A stretch of 64,000 nucleotides of DNA from Aricia agestis. Its lineage: Eukaryota; Arthropoda; Insecta; Lepidoptera; Lycaenidae. This document shows positions 49,401 to 51,447 of the stretch, in pieces. The stretch's first letter is position 1. Every line of letters starts with the position of its first letter. The notes beneath the pieces were generated by a model. It made no database searches and was not told where the DNA came from. It saw nothing but the letters and a program-made list of their open reading frames with translations. The stretch spans positions 22,164,001 to 22,228,000 of the forward strand of contig NC_056428.1 of assembly GCF_905147365.1 (NCBI RefSeq), in the 5' to 3' direction. A program made the position numbers and the translations under genes.

Positions 49401-51447
49401 ACCGGGGTAATTGGAGTAAAACATTTTGATCTTTTTTTTCTTTGAAATAGAGGCTTACTCTGTATGTGAAACATGCAAATATAAAAATTTATCCAATGAT
49501 CAAGGATATTTTTTGAAAATCTTCCATCATAATTTGCCATCAGATTCTGGTAGACATATCATTGTGTATTAATTGAAAAACTGTTGGACATAGACCTCTG
49601 CTTCTCATGGCATATCTATTCATCAAAAGGGTGATAATATTATTCTCATCTGCTGAACAAGAGCCATGAGATAATTCTTGAAGCCACAAAATTATTAGCA
49701 AATCCTTCGCATTTAAAAGATCACTAGTTTATTTTAAAAAAACATTTGCTTTAGCATAAATGGACTGTTTCTTAGAGAGTCAACATAATTAAAAGAGTAA
49801 GTGCATTGGAAAATTGCACGCCTTATCTAATAGAGTAACAGTACACAGCTATTTAGATTTTAGTGTTAGGACATTATTTAGGAATCAAAGAAAATCATGC
49901 ACACGGTTGAGGTATAGTGCTAAGCAAAACAACAAAAATTAACACATCAAAAAGGTATAATTTGCATGGTATGGTGTAGTGAATTATAAACTTAGTTTCA
50001 TAGCAGTTGCACAAAAAAACACAACAAATATTGAAATGAAGGCAATGAATTAACATGTTTTATAATACATTTGGAGTGTAGACTGTCAATTTTTTTTTGG
50101 TTGAAATTATGACACCATTCTTTCATAGTTTGTACGCATTGGGAGCTAGAACTTTATTTGATAGTTATATTAAATATTGCGTTTATTACAGTGGTTTCAT
50201 AACAAAAGTTACTTTTAATTGCATAAATTATCGAATGGTATACAAATATTTAAAAAAAAAATTGAAAAAAAATTCAACTTGAATATCCAAATTTGAAGGC
50301 ACATAACAAAATATACAAATGCTATCAAGCTGAAATTCTTGAACACTAATTTTTTTACCGTGATTTCTTGATTTTATTACCAAAATTCGCTAATCTTTGA
50401 CCTTGCCATCATCCCTATTTACATCATGGACATGATGATGATAAATATATAATTAATAATTTATTTATTTAATTATTGAATCAAGTAATAAAAGTTATCA
50501 TAAAAATCAAATTATTCTAATAAAAGGAATGCAATGGTGAGCAAGCATGATTAGTATCAAGGAAATGAGGGAGGATTAAGTAGGGCAATTTAAATAATTA
50601 TATATTATATCTTTGGAATAAAATATATTGTATGTATGATGTTTGTCCTCAAATTCAGATAGACAGATTAGCAAGTTGTAGCAGGTGTATAACAGTACAG
50701 TTTTTCTTGTTATTGAAGAATCAATGATTGTGTCAGGAACACACACATTTTTGCCATAAAGTGTACTGGTGTTAATAAATGAGACACAATTTTACCTTAC
50801 CAACTGTACTTGGTAACTGGTACTACTGAAATACAAAAATTATATTTATTGTAAAATATTATATTAAGTCATTCTAGTCATGAGTATTTCAGCTGTCTAC
50901 TTAATATTTTTAATATAAAATAAATGATTAAATACCACTAAAAAAGTTGTTTAAAAGAAAGTTTCAGCAAACTGCATATTGTGCTAGTTTACCAAACAAA
51001 AGAGACTATACAGCTGATTAACATCATCATTTTCAAGAATGTTTCATGTTTTTTTAACTATCAATGAGATGACTTTCTTCACTTGCTAAGATCTAGATAA
51101 TTTAAAACTACTCACTGCTATGTTTATAGACATTCTATGATAATCGCAGTTATTACAGATGCTTATCCTACTGTCAAATTGAACTACACAAGCGAAAGTA
51201 TGCAAAATTATGCAGAAACTGGCATTCCTTATATAAAGTTCGAACATCTAAGATCAGAACCTTGAAATATATTGAGTGGATACGCTACATGTTTTGACGC
51301 AATACTGTGACCACTAACCTCCGATGTGATATGATGCCATCCACTTGCGGAATCGCTAGAAAACGAACCACTTGTGATCAGTAAACCACTGTCTTCACTT
51401 AACGGAGGCGCCTCGGAGTGTGTAGAGAAGGAAGGCGGAGACTCCAT
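4698..51447 (-). CDS. SOCS7: SOCS6/SOCS7-type suppressor of cytokine signalling (5 coding exons, 3' incomplete)
   Basis: The protein is predicted to bind phosphotyrosine through its SH2 domain and to recruit an Elongin B/C-Cullin5 ubiquitin ligase through its SOCS box, damping receptor or insulin/JAK-STAT signalling; this role is family knowledge. The sequence shows five exons whose junctions keep frame (phases 0, 0, 0, 1), all with GT-AG ends, giving about 641 residues. Residues 1-520 look disordered and are rich in Ser and basic stretches. Y-x-V-P motifs lie near residues 234 and 243, and a PPLP motif near 487. The SH2 domain starts at about 521 (YGWYWGP) with its binding arginine in GSFIVRDSS near 548. 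It ends in RVQLLYPVSRF and SLQHMCR, the start of the SOCS box. About 35 residues of SOCS box and the stop codon are missing. The SH2 domain resembles SOCS6/7 (fly Socs16D or Socs44A) rather than SOCS2 or SOCS5; the exact orthologue name is uncertain. The gene spans at least 46.7 kb with introns of 4-16 kb. Confidence 0.85.
4942..5103. mobile_element. MITE, ~160 bp, GGCCCCTAGACGA ends
   Basis: Inverted ends carry CTAGACGATCAATTGTATTG and GCAATATCACG. A half copy with GACGATCAATTTTATTGTGC occurs at 63268. Confidence 0.7.
5104..5560. other. No gene seen
   Basis: Intronic (SOCS intron 4). No repeat or coding signal recognised. Confidence 0.4.
5561..5690. mobile_element. MITE, ~130-bp inverted repeat
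   Basis: AGGGCCAGGCCACAACACTG and its complement CAGTGTTGTGGCCTGGCCCT-like arm bracket TTTGCGATGCGACGCG sequence; TGCACTA/TAGTGCA extends the pairing outward. Confidence 0.75.
5704..5826 (+). repeat. Family B repeat, 3' end only
   Basis: TTTAATTAGTTCAGCCGTTTAAGC and TTTCGCATTTATAATAATAA match the tail of family B. Confidence 0.5.
5827..6261. other. No gene seen
   Basis: SOCS intron 4 sequence; nothing recognised. Confidence 0.4.
6262..6962. mobile_element. Nonautonomous element, AGAGCCAGTCCACACGG ends, ~700 bp
   Basis: Inverted ends AGAGCCAGTCCACACGGCGC and GCGCCGTATGGACTGGCTCT. Subterminal GCGTTGCGTCGACGCAGCG motifs. Same family as 24429-24760. Flank target duplication is imperfect (TCA/TTA). 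Confidence 0.75.
7113..7216. repeat. Hairpin, 50-bp arms, 4-nt loop
   Basis: Left and right arms are complementary apart from about one position, loop TGCT at 7163-7166. Core arm sequence GACCGCAGTCCGCACTAAGC. Confidence 0.9.
7350..7800 (+). repeat. Family A repeat copy
   Basis: Runs from TTTTTAGGGTTCCATATAAA and GGGACCCTATTACTAAGACT, via a GTCCGTC-rich tract and TTTCACAGATTGCGTATATC, to GGGACCCTTCGTGCGCGAGT. Confidence 0.75.
7905..8025. mobile_element. MITE with CTCTGAGTGCGG-type end
   Basis: Shares AAGAGTTTGACAGA, GGGGCTTATGTCAAAATTTT and AATGTTCCACTCTGAGCGCGG with 19957-20105 and 57619-57766. Confidence 0.65.
8263..8608. mobile_element. hAT-type nonautonomous element, 346 bp
   Basis: Ends CAGGGGTTCCCAA and TTGGGAGCCCCTG are inverted, and the element is flanked by the perfect 8-bp duplication CGCTAACT (8255-8262, 8609-8616). 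The size of the duplication and CAG…CTG ends indicate hAT. Confidence 0.88.
8885..9107. mobile_element. Foldback element, ~220 bp
   Basis: Outer arms GAACACTAATAAAACACAAG versus TTGTGTTTTATTAATTATTA…AGTGTTC, and inner arms AATTACACGACCGG versus CCGGTCGTGTAATT centred near 8983. Confidence 0.65.
9203..10340. mobile_element. Nested GC-rich inverted-repeat element
   Basis: Ends AAGCTTAGAACAAACCTGCG and CGCGTAGGTTTGTCCTAAGCTT are inverted; further inward CACACCTGCGCGACTACGGC faces CGGTCGCGTAGGTGTGCACG. A second inverted pair (CTACTACCACACGTACATGC near 9526 and GCATGCACATGTGGTAGG near 10024) suggests another element inside. Confidence 0.55.
10464..10655. mobile_element. MITE, 192-bp inverted repeat
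   Basis: ACTATACTCCACTCGGGCTA versus TAGCCCGAGTGGAGTATAGT with about 65-bp arms through GCTAGCGGTCATTGACTC. Confidence 0.8.
10656..11705. other. No gene seen
   Basis: Intron sequence of SOCS; a short GGAGGGGAGAGGGGGGG tract at 10690-10708. No coding or repeat signal I can defend. Confidence 0.4.
11706..12165 (+). repeat. Repeat related to the 3581 and 33640-33953 elements
   Basis: Shares CCTTAATTTAACGACGTTAG with 3605-3630 and reads, in reverse complement, in the same order as 33640-33953 (AAATTTCATTCACCTACGTT at 12090; GTTGTCAACAGACTTCAACC at 11893). Confidence 0.55.
12166..12844. other. No gene; CACCAAA-iterated stretch
   Basis: From about 12590 to 12840 the motif (A/T)CACCAAA or ATCCAAAATAAA recurs at irregular spacing in very AT-rich sequence. 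Function unknown; possibly a retroelement tail. Confidence 0.4.
12845..13375 (-). pseudogene. LINE 3' fragment with ORF C-terminus
   Basis: Minus-strand codons 13159-13375 read KTHFASRQFEIQSVRLYNRI and then NRITEWLKSLPYEETECLLY before a stop, typical in style of LINE ORF2 C-termini. A 3' tail with a (GT)n tract and an AT-rich end extends to about 12845. It abuts a CTGT-rich repeat at its 5' side. Confidence 0.5.
13085..13155. repeat. (GT)n microsatellite with GC interruptions
   Basis: Alternating GT with GCGT and GCAT interruptions over about 70 bp. Confidence 0.9.
13370..13570 (+). repeat. 'ACCCCCGAC…' repeat with (CTGT)n tract
   Basis: Begins AACCCCCGACAAAAAAGAG, contains a (CTGT)n run at about 13412-13490, then a CAAACGGGTGGACCGATTTT segment. 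This layout looks like a dispersed repeat; class unknown. Confidence 0.6.
13750..13985 (+). repeat. Two tandem copies, ~140-bp period
   Basis: GCTGCAGCATCACCTGG occurs at about 13752 and 13892. GGTTTC(G/A)TGTTTGGGCTCA follows at about 13810 and 13950. Two diverged copies. Confidence 0.65.
14285..15937 (-). CDS. Non-LTR retrotransposon reverse transcriptase (550 codons, open)
   Basis: Encodes RT of a Jockey/CR1/Daphne-type LINE (superfamily not settled). Motifs in order: GRDFIPTKLIK near 90, SNYKPISVLPVIAKIIEKLI, NQFGFTKGKSTEDAI, FLDLKKAFDTVS near 215, CGVPQGSVLGP near 265, catalytic YADDTALVF near 304, and a C-terminal VTKYLGLKID and SYCIPVWGGA region. No stop codons interrupt this stretch. 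The frame is open upstream of the first ATG to about 16025, where a frameshift separates it from the endonuclease. Located in SOCS intron 4. Confidence 0.88.
   Translation of the reverse strand: MTKINKNDCSDLLHIDHTPLDSVNKINRYFATIGTQLAQECHNKRNPAHDNLNLSGPSSHTSSFVLLKTDESEVNSIINSLKSNSSPGRDFIPTKLIKMAKTELVPIITHLANMCFKEGVFPAVLKKSIITPIFKNGTTTETSNYKPISVLPVIAKIIEKLINSRIIEYLTKFKLISKNQFGFTKGKSTEDAITLLTSTITDHLDKGRKCLSVFLDLKKAFDTVSISILIKKLENIGIREKALHLLKSYLKQRTQSVKIGAYISDDHDISCGVPQGSVLGPTLFLIYINDLCKLKVNGATIVSYADDTALVFLGTTWNAAQVAAESESGLRKVALWLESNLFTLNISKTNYLCFSITNRTSPGDTFKIQLHTCSATKSCNCPTLQRLSVTKYLGLKIDYKLTWSSQIEALVGRLGKLKWVFKTLRHIASKKLLNQLYVSLAQSVISYCIPVWGGACKSKIIDVERTQRSLIKIMYRLPYIPTNELYNMSQLLSIRKLYILNTFTKLRKTLPVQPNDVTKIKLRNLKKTPPKSKLHPTTDKSLSDYLSRFR
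16025..16868 (-). pseudogene. LINE apurinic-type endonuclease, broken
   Basis: Continues the same LINE upstream of the RT. The 16030-16626 frame shows TGDININLI, CLDHFMVKT and SVTDHAMILFSLSN, the C-terminal motifs of an APE-type endonuclease, including the terminal SDH-like histidine. Upstream, the frame is broken by TAA at 16661-16663 and another TGA near 16757. Identity fades by about 16868, so the element is 5' truncated or eroded there. A frameshift near 16028-16036 divides it from the RT. Confidence 0.75.
16869..17449. other. No gene; half MITE at 16930
   Basis: AGGGTCAATTCAGGCTTCAC with CCGCGACGCGTAGA at 16930-16965 matches one end of the 24299 MITE. Rest unrecognised. Confidence 0.45.
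17450..17785 (+). repeat. Family A2 repeat, 3' part
   Basis: ACCTGAATAGTTTGCGAGAG, ACAAGATCTAGCAAGTAGTT and CGGAACCCTTCATGGGC occur in the same order as 28776-29080. A poly-C tract (17508-17523) lies within it. Confidence 0.75.
17786..18187. other. No gene seen
   Basis: A 74-codon frame at 17843-18067 has no recognisable similarity. Intronic. Confidence 0.4.
18188..18410 (-). repeat. Family B repeat, reverse orientation
   Basis: TCCATACTAATATTATAAAT, TCTTCACGCC, ATACTTTTTATCCCGG and the CGTTGCG motif appear in reverse order to 46939-47161. Confidence 0.7.
18538..18975. mobile_element. ~440-bp element with GGGACGTC inverted ends
   Basis: CCACCGCCGCTGTCGGGACG and TAATAAAATATCACTT on the left mirror ATGATATTTTATTTGAATTT and GACGTCCCGTTTACGTCGGC on the right; a CCTAGGCC/GGCCTAGG pair lies further in. 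Confidence 0.55.
19265..19382 (+). repeat. Family B repeat, 3' end
   Basis: CCAAATTTCATCTAAATCTG, CGTTTATGTGTGAAGGG and TTCGCATTTATAATATTATA. Confidence 0.55.
19383..19956. other. No gene seen
   Basis: Intron; nothing recognised apart from loose ATCGTGACA repeats at 19794-19870. Confidence 0.4.
19957..20105. mobile_element. MITE, ~150 bp, 25 bp from SOCS exon 4
   Basis: Ends GGCTGCACTCAGAGACATTT and CTACTCTGAGTGCGGGAG are inverted. Homologous to 57619-57766 and 7905-8025. It ends very near the 5' splice site of SOCS exon 4 (20131). Confidence 0.7.
20131..20296 (-). CDS. SOCS7: SOCS exon 4, N-terminal half of SH2
   Basis: The exon covers 166 bp (55 codons plus one base), with a CTTTTCAG-like acceptor and donor GTAAGT. 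It encodes YGWYWGPISVEAAEKIL, the phosphotyrosine pocket GSFIVRDSSDDHYIFTLTF, and ends RIEHDQG. These are typical of the SOCS6/7 SH2 domain. The phase-1 boundary matches the next exon exactly. Confidence 0.93.
20377..20516. mobile_element. MITE, 140 bp
   Basis: CTGTTTCACCACTTCC and GGAAATGGTGAAACAG ends; GGATAGGATATCC / GGATAGCTTATCC subterminal. Confidence 0.7.
20517..21779. other. No gene seen
   Basis: Intron 3 of SOCS. A 91-codon frame at 20534-20809 overlaps GC-rich sequence with GCATGCG/CGCATGC repeats (20605-20660); likely an old element rather than a gene. Confidence 0.4.
21780..21844. repeat. Perfect hairpin, 29-bp arms, 7-nt loop
   Basis: Arm TCTTATTTATAATGGCTGGT continuing to GTCAAAT (21780-21808), loop 21809-21815, exact complement 21816-21844. 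Confidence 0.9.
22344..22410. repeat. Hairpin, 26-bp arms
   Basis: ATTTTTCTAAGATTATAAAA and TTTTATAATCTTAGAAAAAT around a 15-nt spacer. Confidence 0.85.
22412..22588. mobile_element. Inverted-repeat element, ~177 bp
   Basis: CTGTATAAATAAAAATTAAT versus ATTTTTATTTAAATACAG, with inner GAAGGTTTATACAAAGTTCA versus TGAACTTTGTATAAACCTTC. Right end overlaps the start of the next MITE. Confidence 0.75.
22586..22852. mobile_element. Mariner-like MITE, CAGGGTGTAACA ends, TA target
   Basis: CAGGGTGTAACAAAAATAAG and CTTATTTTTGTTACACCCTG ends, flanked by TA on both sides; AGAGAGTTCACTGTGAAAGT subterminal inverted repeat. Confidence 0.85.
22892..23083. mobile_element. MITE, ~190 bp, AGGGCCTTTCCACACGACG ends
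   Basis: Ends AGGGCCTTTCCACACGACG and CGTCGCGTGGAAGGGCCCT are inverted. Confidence 0.7.
23084..24298. other. No gene seen
   Basis: SOCS intron 3; frames at 23583-23928 lack recognisable content. Short CATGCAAATGC/CGCATTTGC patches at 24150-24240. Confidence 0.4.
24299..24425. mobile_element. MITE, ~127 bp, GGTCAATTCAGAC ends
   Basis: GGTCAATTCAGACCGCAACG and CGCGTTGCTGTCTGAATTGACC, with GATGCATTTCTAAA / TTTAGAAATGCATC inside. Abuts the next element directly. Confidence 0.75.
24429..24760. mobile_element. Nonautonomous element, GAGCCTGTCCACACGGG ends, TTA target
   Basis: Inverted ends GAGCCTGTCCACACGGGCG and CGCGCCGTGTGGACTGGCTC, flanked by TTA on each side, as in PIF/Harbinger insertions. 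Internal palindrome GTATACGTGGCGCGCTG. Frames here are shadows of the palindrome. Confidence 0.78.
24968..25167. mobile_element. MITE, 200 bp, AGGGCCGC ends
   Basis: AGGGCCGCTCTACACCAGAA versus GCGGCCCT; inner CGAGCACTTTCAGTATCATATGAT mirrored by ATCATATGACACTGAAAGTG. Confidence 0.75.
25345..25380. repeat. Short hairpin
   Basis: AAATCTACACCAACATC and TTGGTGTAGATTT form a stem of about 13 bp. Confidence 0.6.
25480..25815 (-). repeat. Two partial family A copies, reverse orientation
   Basis: CGGCCAAGTGCTAGTCGGAC then GAAGGGTTCCGTACCACT at 25483-25535, and CGGCCAAGTACGAGTCGAAC then TTTGGGTTCCGTACC at 25702-25745, each followed by AAATT(G/T)...GGGAGCCCCC. Confidence 0.75.
25816..26363. other. 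No gene seen
   Basis: AT-rich intron sequence; a local ACATACAAAT(A) repetition at 25932-25980. Confidence 0.4.
26365..26547. mobile_element. MITE, ~183 bp
   Basis: GTTTCCACCAGAGCTGAGCG versus CGCTCAGCTCTGGTGGAAA, inner ATGTGTTTTTGAGAACCAAT versus ATTGGTTTTCAAAAACACAT. Confidence 0.8.
26553..26625. repeat. Partial CTCTGAGTGCGG-family MITE
   Basis: GGTTGCACTCAGAGACCTTA then CTTCAATGAAGAGTTTGACAG as in 19960-20010; right end missing. Confidence 0.6.
26626..27131. other. No gene seen
   Basis: SOCS intron 3; no recognisable features. Confidence 0.4.
27132..29095 (+). repeat. Family A2 repeat, split by a 1.28-kb insertion
   Basis: Left piece 27132-27185 (TAGGGTTCCGTAGCCAAATG … GATTCGTCATGT) and right piece 28470-29095 (GTCTGTCTGTTCGTCCGTAT … CCCTTCATGGGCGAGTCC, ACTCGCACTTAGTCG) join into the order seen uninterrupted at 32165-32460. 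Confidence 0.75.
27186..28469. mobile_element. Motif-iterated element with CCCAAGCAGCAAA ends
   Basis: Terminal inverted repeat CCCAAGCAGCAAA / TTTGCTGCTTGGG bounds 1284 bp. The interior is packed with variants of (T)CGA(A/G)TAA(A/G), TCGTATAATAGC, AGCTGTTATA and their complements (CTTTTACTCGAC, CTATTATACGA) in both orientations; GTCGA(A/G)TAAACGTTTACAGCACT occurs near both ends (27335 and 28356). No coding frame of note. Apparent target is GT within a (GTCT)n tract, so duplication length is ambiguous. Superfamily unknown. Confidence 0.75.
29096..29662. other. No gene seen
   Basis: Intronic sequence next to SOCS exon 3; AT-rich, with nothing recognisable. Confidence 0.4.
29663..30946 (-). 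CDS. SOCS7: SOCS exon 3, long N-terminal region
   Basis: This 1284-bp exon has 428 codons, phase 0 at both ends, acceptor TTTGTTTCAG and donor GTAAGT. It encodes low-complexity sequence: a Ser/Arg-rich stretch, MYNVPFDSDIYAVP with two Y-x-V-P motifs (possible Crk-type SH2 ligands, an inference), basic KKPPRNNKRRGK runs, an Asn run, and a proline motif LPPLPQSP near the end. SOCS6 and SOCS7 are the SOCS members known for long N-termini of this kind. A 254-codon frame on the opposite strand is a shadow. Confidence 0.85.
31370..31590 (+). repeat. RTE-like tail repeat
   Basis: GACTGACTGACGGATTGACA, ACGGATCGGGCTGAAATTTG, CAAGGGGTTCAAATAGGGGA and GCGAGCGAAGCTGCGGGC followed by AAAAGCT, the common ending of RTE-type tail repeats. 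Confidence 0.65.
31591..31789. other. No gene seen
   Basis: Intron sequence, unrecognised. Confidence 0.35.
31790..32164 (+). repeat. Family A repeat copy
   Basis: GAGACTTCGATGTCTGTCTG, TTTTCACAGATTGCGTATTT, AGGGCTCCCATACAACAACC and CCCTTCGTGCGCGAGTCC. Confidence 0.7.
32165..32490 (+). repeat. Family A2 repeat, 5' half
   Basis: TTTTTAGGGTTCCGTAGCCA, GATTCGTCATGTCTGTCTGT, AAACCGCATTAAGATTTTGA and GGATAGATCTTCAAAAATCA; the uninterrupted counterpart of the 27132 copy. Confidence 0.72.
32491..32760 (+). repeat. Family A repeat copy
   Basis: TTTTTAGGGTTCCGTACTTA, GGGACTCTATTACTAAGACT and TTGCCGCTATAACAACAAAT. Confidence 0.7.
32761..33639. repeat. Mosaic of repeat fragments
   Basis: Mixed pieces: reverse family A fragments at 33190-33400 (GTATGGGAACCC, TATGGGGACCCCCC), and the end of family A2 at 33535-33615 (CCTTATTGCTGCTG, CCCTTCATGGGCGAGTCC). 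An inverted pair around TTGTTTAAACAAACACTGTTTAAACAA lies at 32888-32912. Confidence 0.5.
33640..33957 (-). repeat. CTAGAAATCGCCC-type element, reverse
   Basis: Runs from GAAACTTTGACGAAAAATGC-like sequence to CGACCATTGGGCGATTTCTAG at 33934-33954. Related to 3581 and 11706. Confidence 0.6.
33958..35038. other. No gene; family A tail at 34080-34150
   Basis: TTCATGCGAGAGTCTAACTC and GCACTTGGCCGA at 34108-34142 is a family A end. The rest is AT-rich intron; frames at 34462-34854 have no recognisable similarity. Confidence 0.45.
35039..35185 (-). CDS. SOCS7: SOCS exon 2
   Basis: The exon has 49 codons (LQESDFDERSLSLES to EPPPEFQ), phase 0 at both ends. The acceptor is CTGTGTGCAG and the donor GTAGGT. 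It contains the segment MCGDFFNTVKKGPGKVLV, which looks more conserved than its surroundings. Placement between the start exon and the large 30-kb exon is inferred from frame and strand. Confidence 0.72.
35245..35410. repeat. Two tandem units, ~104-bp period
   Basis: GGTAACGACATAAGGTCGTG…ACACAGAGGCAAAACAACTG and GGTAACGAAATAAGGTCGAA…ACATAGAGGCAAAATAACTA, 60 bp upstream of SOCS exon 2's acceptor. Confidence 0.65.
35411..36303. other. No gene seen
   Basis: SOCS intron 1; nothing recognisable. Confidence 0.4.
36304..36946 (+). repeat. Family D repeat
   Basis: Begins TTTAGGGTTCCGTAGTCAAC, contains GATTTAGGGATCCATTTGTG, AGAGTCCAGTGTCCCCCCCT and AGTCTAAGGGAACTTTTCCT. The reverse complement of this order is seen at 55703-56165. 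Confidence 0.75.
37139..37314. mobile_element. hAT-type MITE, 176 bp
   Basis: CAGCGGTAGGCAACAGGCGG and CTTGCCCACTCCTG ends; flanked by 8-bp GTCTAGGT (37131-37138) and GTCTAAGT (37315-37322), one mismatch. Confidence 0.8.
37648..38291 (-). repeat. BEL 3' LTR
   Basis: 644-bp copy adjacent to the C-terminal end of the polyprotein; contains its last codons and stop. Direct repeat of 43916-44559. Confidence 0.93.
38269..43824 (-). CDS. BEL/Pao gag-pol polyprotein (1851 aa, intact)
   Basis: Single frame encoding all functions for reverse transcription and integration. Order by approximate residue: Arg/Ser-rich start; Glu/Lys/Ala coiled coil 85-130; acidic Glu/Lys/Asn tract 130-190; Gag domain (DUF1759 type) from PPFAGHS near 212; two zinc-knuckle-like Cys/His clusters (CPMCQNEHHLTEC and CFQCLRSNHRRGGC) 415-470; aspartic protease with MDDGSTVTLID near 543 (DUF1758 type); reverse transcriptase from about 811 with HYMDDF near 955; RNase H with FVDASEEAYAAAVY near 1133; integrase with HHGGVEAT and CLACRIRRA zinc motif, and acidic residues in GLDYFGPV (about 1551), WSDNATCF (about 1616) and ERLVRSVKESL; then a C-terminal DUF5641-type domain. 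The stop falls 23 bp inside the 3' LTR. No internal stop or frameshift, so it may be active. Many antisense frames here are shadows. Confidence 0.95.
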   Translation of the reverse strand: MSKSKASSIADGAERASQTGVQTRSGASTRPAAPPVEEQEENSRETAETSETEQTSTERTSTTASEKTAVEEDSRRKKRAPQGKESRRKILEAEEKLAELKLAEARASLALAEAKLAREKAMLACGDEEGNEVAEKETDKVEEWLQGQTINPAAEEKEKQNENEEKKNENSENEPEHRKAEEKQKSSDITSLAAALTQAVRMSRDAPRFLQELPPFAGHSTGWLGYRAAYYETEEMFSHTENTMRLRRSLKGAALEAVESLLISQPEPRAVIQALERRFGRPDTLAMGEIQKIKALGRLSDSPRELCIFANKIANVVATLETLKKVHYMFNPELVKSIVEKLPPILRNKWYDFAARRKEDTSDLKKMTLFLNEEADKCSAYALPEETEPHPERPQRRRLERAFATEVSGRKRCPMCQNEHHLTECKQFLGTPVNERWNIAKKNRICFQCLRSNHRRGGCGAKRCSVNGCGMAHHRLLHHSRPPADQQQPTAPPQAMEAGEAATVEIVSSTNCLQERQAFLKVAPVTVFGKNSTRIDTYALMDDGSTVTLIDEDLAELLHLDGPRHDMWVQGLSDTKKYENSKKVSFKIRGRHCKEEYGVGSARTVKKLLFTPQKIRKEDLHDCAHLRGLEDHLIYENARPRILLGQDNWELLLALETKTGRRNQPVASHTRLGWVLHGYRSSHTQTIAFCGHTVAKKEEKTEDNMENMMKRFFDLESLGIEARKQKNDPEERALEILKKTSRRLPDGRFETALLWKDEKEVIPNNYNDAWKRLRSLEKKLDRDPGLKEKYEERINNLLESGYAVPAQEPPAAGRTWYLPHFAVCNPAKPKIRLVHDAAARSHGRSLNDMLLSGPDLLQSLPGVIMRFRRHSVAVTADIKEMFMRIRVRKEDRDALRFLWRGNEREEKPQEYQMASLIFGATSSPCTALYVKNKNAEEFQEKYPRAVAEIKKNHYMDDFISSFPSEEEALETSQEVDMVHRHAGFELRGWTSNSEAIRRRLGNDRDSKEVPVGEDCADKTLGIWWEAHEDLLRFNLNEAKIPRTIMSEERAPTKREALSVVMSLFDPLGLLSPLTMPAKKFMQETWRYGTGWDEPIPEQLVPKWTAWTRDLQQVRKIKIPRCYNLQPEMVSEMHTFVDASEEAYAAAVYIRMVREDGAVHTALVAAKSRVAPLKPTSIPRLELQAALLGTRLAKTVEKELEVELVRKTYWSDSRTVLAWIRAEPRAYKTFVAHRLAEIEETTKVSEWRWVPTKENVADDATRATPTDFGAAHRWFSGPEFLKKEEIFWPKEGKPAEKTDTGEEKCFVARYIALQDSLPDIERIGRWKTLIRATGRVLQFIDLCRSPRETVAAVRQRTKKNKEKDAAWDSRRSKKGKSATRMDPVTRRKYVALDAQYLTRAEALWLRRMQEESYRKERKRIEENRSPAAGDRLASLSVHLEEGLIKLRGRVAAAEDISRETNNPVIMDGSHRYTKLYIQQIHEEMHHGGVEATVNEIRQRFWVTRIRPTVKGVIRACLACRIRRAKPTRPATGDLPVARLAHHARPYTFTGLDYFGPVEVTVGRHREKRWVALFTCLTMRAVHLEVVTSLSADSAIAALRRFVARRGQPTELWSDNATCFKAAEKELQQEWEKYKSEVNARRINWRYIPPSAPFMGGAWERLVRSVKESLRVTLHEQHPSDETLYTLLVEAENIINSRPLTYVSVDPEEPEALTPNHILLGSGCHVPAPGRFEEEKTSARQLWKRAQHLADVFWRRWVREYLPLLQHRREPHTRGSDPAVGDVVIICDSNLPRNIWPRGKIKRTYPGKDGVVRVVDVETANGHVLRRPTKKIVVLPGVSPARPAGEMCTTDSK
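43916..44559 (-). repeat. BEL 5' LTR
   Basis: 644-bp copy upstream of the polyprotein start (which begins 92 bp inside). It should contain the element's promoter and transcription start; no TATA box was placed. Confidence 0.93.
44740..45228 (-). pseudogene. RTE-type LINE fragment, C-terminal end of ORF
   Basis: Minus-strand translation gives ESETEIRARIEIARATFMKM and RVLKCYVWPQVLYSCEAWTM and then, after a frame change, KGKIAGKRKPGRRKTSWLRN and EWTGINSVKELF. These are characteristic of the C-terminal end of RTE reverse transcriptase ORFs. The copy is 5' truncated and frameshifted. It ends in a TTC-rich (GAA on the element strand) tail near 44740. Confidence 0.75.
45300..45756 (+). repeat. Host repeat around the hAT insertion
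   Basis: CCGATGGAAAGCAACTACCG and TCGCCCATGGACACTGGCAA, continuing after the hAT copy with GTGATGAGGATGGTATATAT. Looks like a LINE-tail repeat; not classified. Confidence 0.5.
45757..46043. mobile_element. hAT-type nonautonomous element, 287 bp
   Basis: Ends CAGGCCCGGATCTA and TAGATCCGGGCCTG are inverted (1 mismatch region) and flanked by the perfect 8-bp duplication TCAAGGTG (45749-45756, 46044-46051). Confidence 0.9.
46052..46524. other. No gene seen
   Basis: Includes remainder of the host repeat (to about 46130) and TTACTAATAAT-type short repeats at 46165-46215. Confidence 0.4.
46525..46860 (-). repeat. LINE 3' end (CR1-like)
   Basis: CTACCACCGGTTCGGGAACT and GAGAAGAACCGGCGTAAGAA in the region, with a TTATTCAAAATGGG end at 46557-46570, look like the tail of a CR1-type LINE in reverse orientation. 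Family assignment by recall only. Confidence 0.5.
46939..47161 (+). repeat. Family B repeat, full-length-like copy
   Basis: TAACTGGATGATGCCCGCAA, TCGCGCGGGAACCGTACATT, CAGACAGACAGACAGACGG and CATTTATAATATTAGTATGGA at the end. Confidence 0.75.
47162..48552. other. No gene; poly-C tract at 48033-48052
   Basis: SOCS intron 1, AT-rich. A 20-base C run at 48033-48052. No coding signal. Confidence 0.45.
48553..49030 (+). repeat. Family C repeat, two internal copies
   Basis: Starts TAGCGACCCGCCCCGGC. The stretch CGTGATAAAATATAGCCTAT occurs twice (48751, 48926), as does CCCGTTTTTTCCACATT (48718, 48884), so part of the repeat is tandemly duplicated with a period of about 175 bp. Confidence 0.7.
49082..49262 (+). 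repeat. Family B repeat
   Basis: GATGACGCCCGAAACTTCGT, TATCGCGCGTAAACCGTAA and AGACTTTCGCATTTAGAATA. Confidence 0.65.
49263..51318. other. No gene seen
   Basis: Start of SOCS intron 1. A short inverted pair (TCTACCAGAACCTGATGGCA at 49341 and TGCCATCAGATTCTGGTAGA at 49533) frames 213 bp that may be a small element. Otherwise AT-rich, no features. Confidence 0.45.
51319..51447 (-). CDS. SOCS7: SOCS exon 1 (start codon)
   Basis: This exon encodes 43 residues beginning MESPPSFSTHSEAPPL and ending GWHHITSE. The ATG at 51445-51447 is the first one after an in-frame TGA (51529-51531), which supports it as the start. The exon ends in GAG followed by the donor GTTAGT, in phase 0, and joins the 35-kb exon in frame. 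The encoded segment is acidic and Ser/Pro-rich with no domain I recognise. Assignment to this gene rests on strand, phase and splice sites, not on a conserved domain. Confidence 0.65.
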
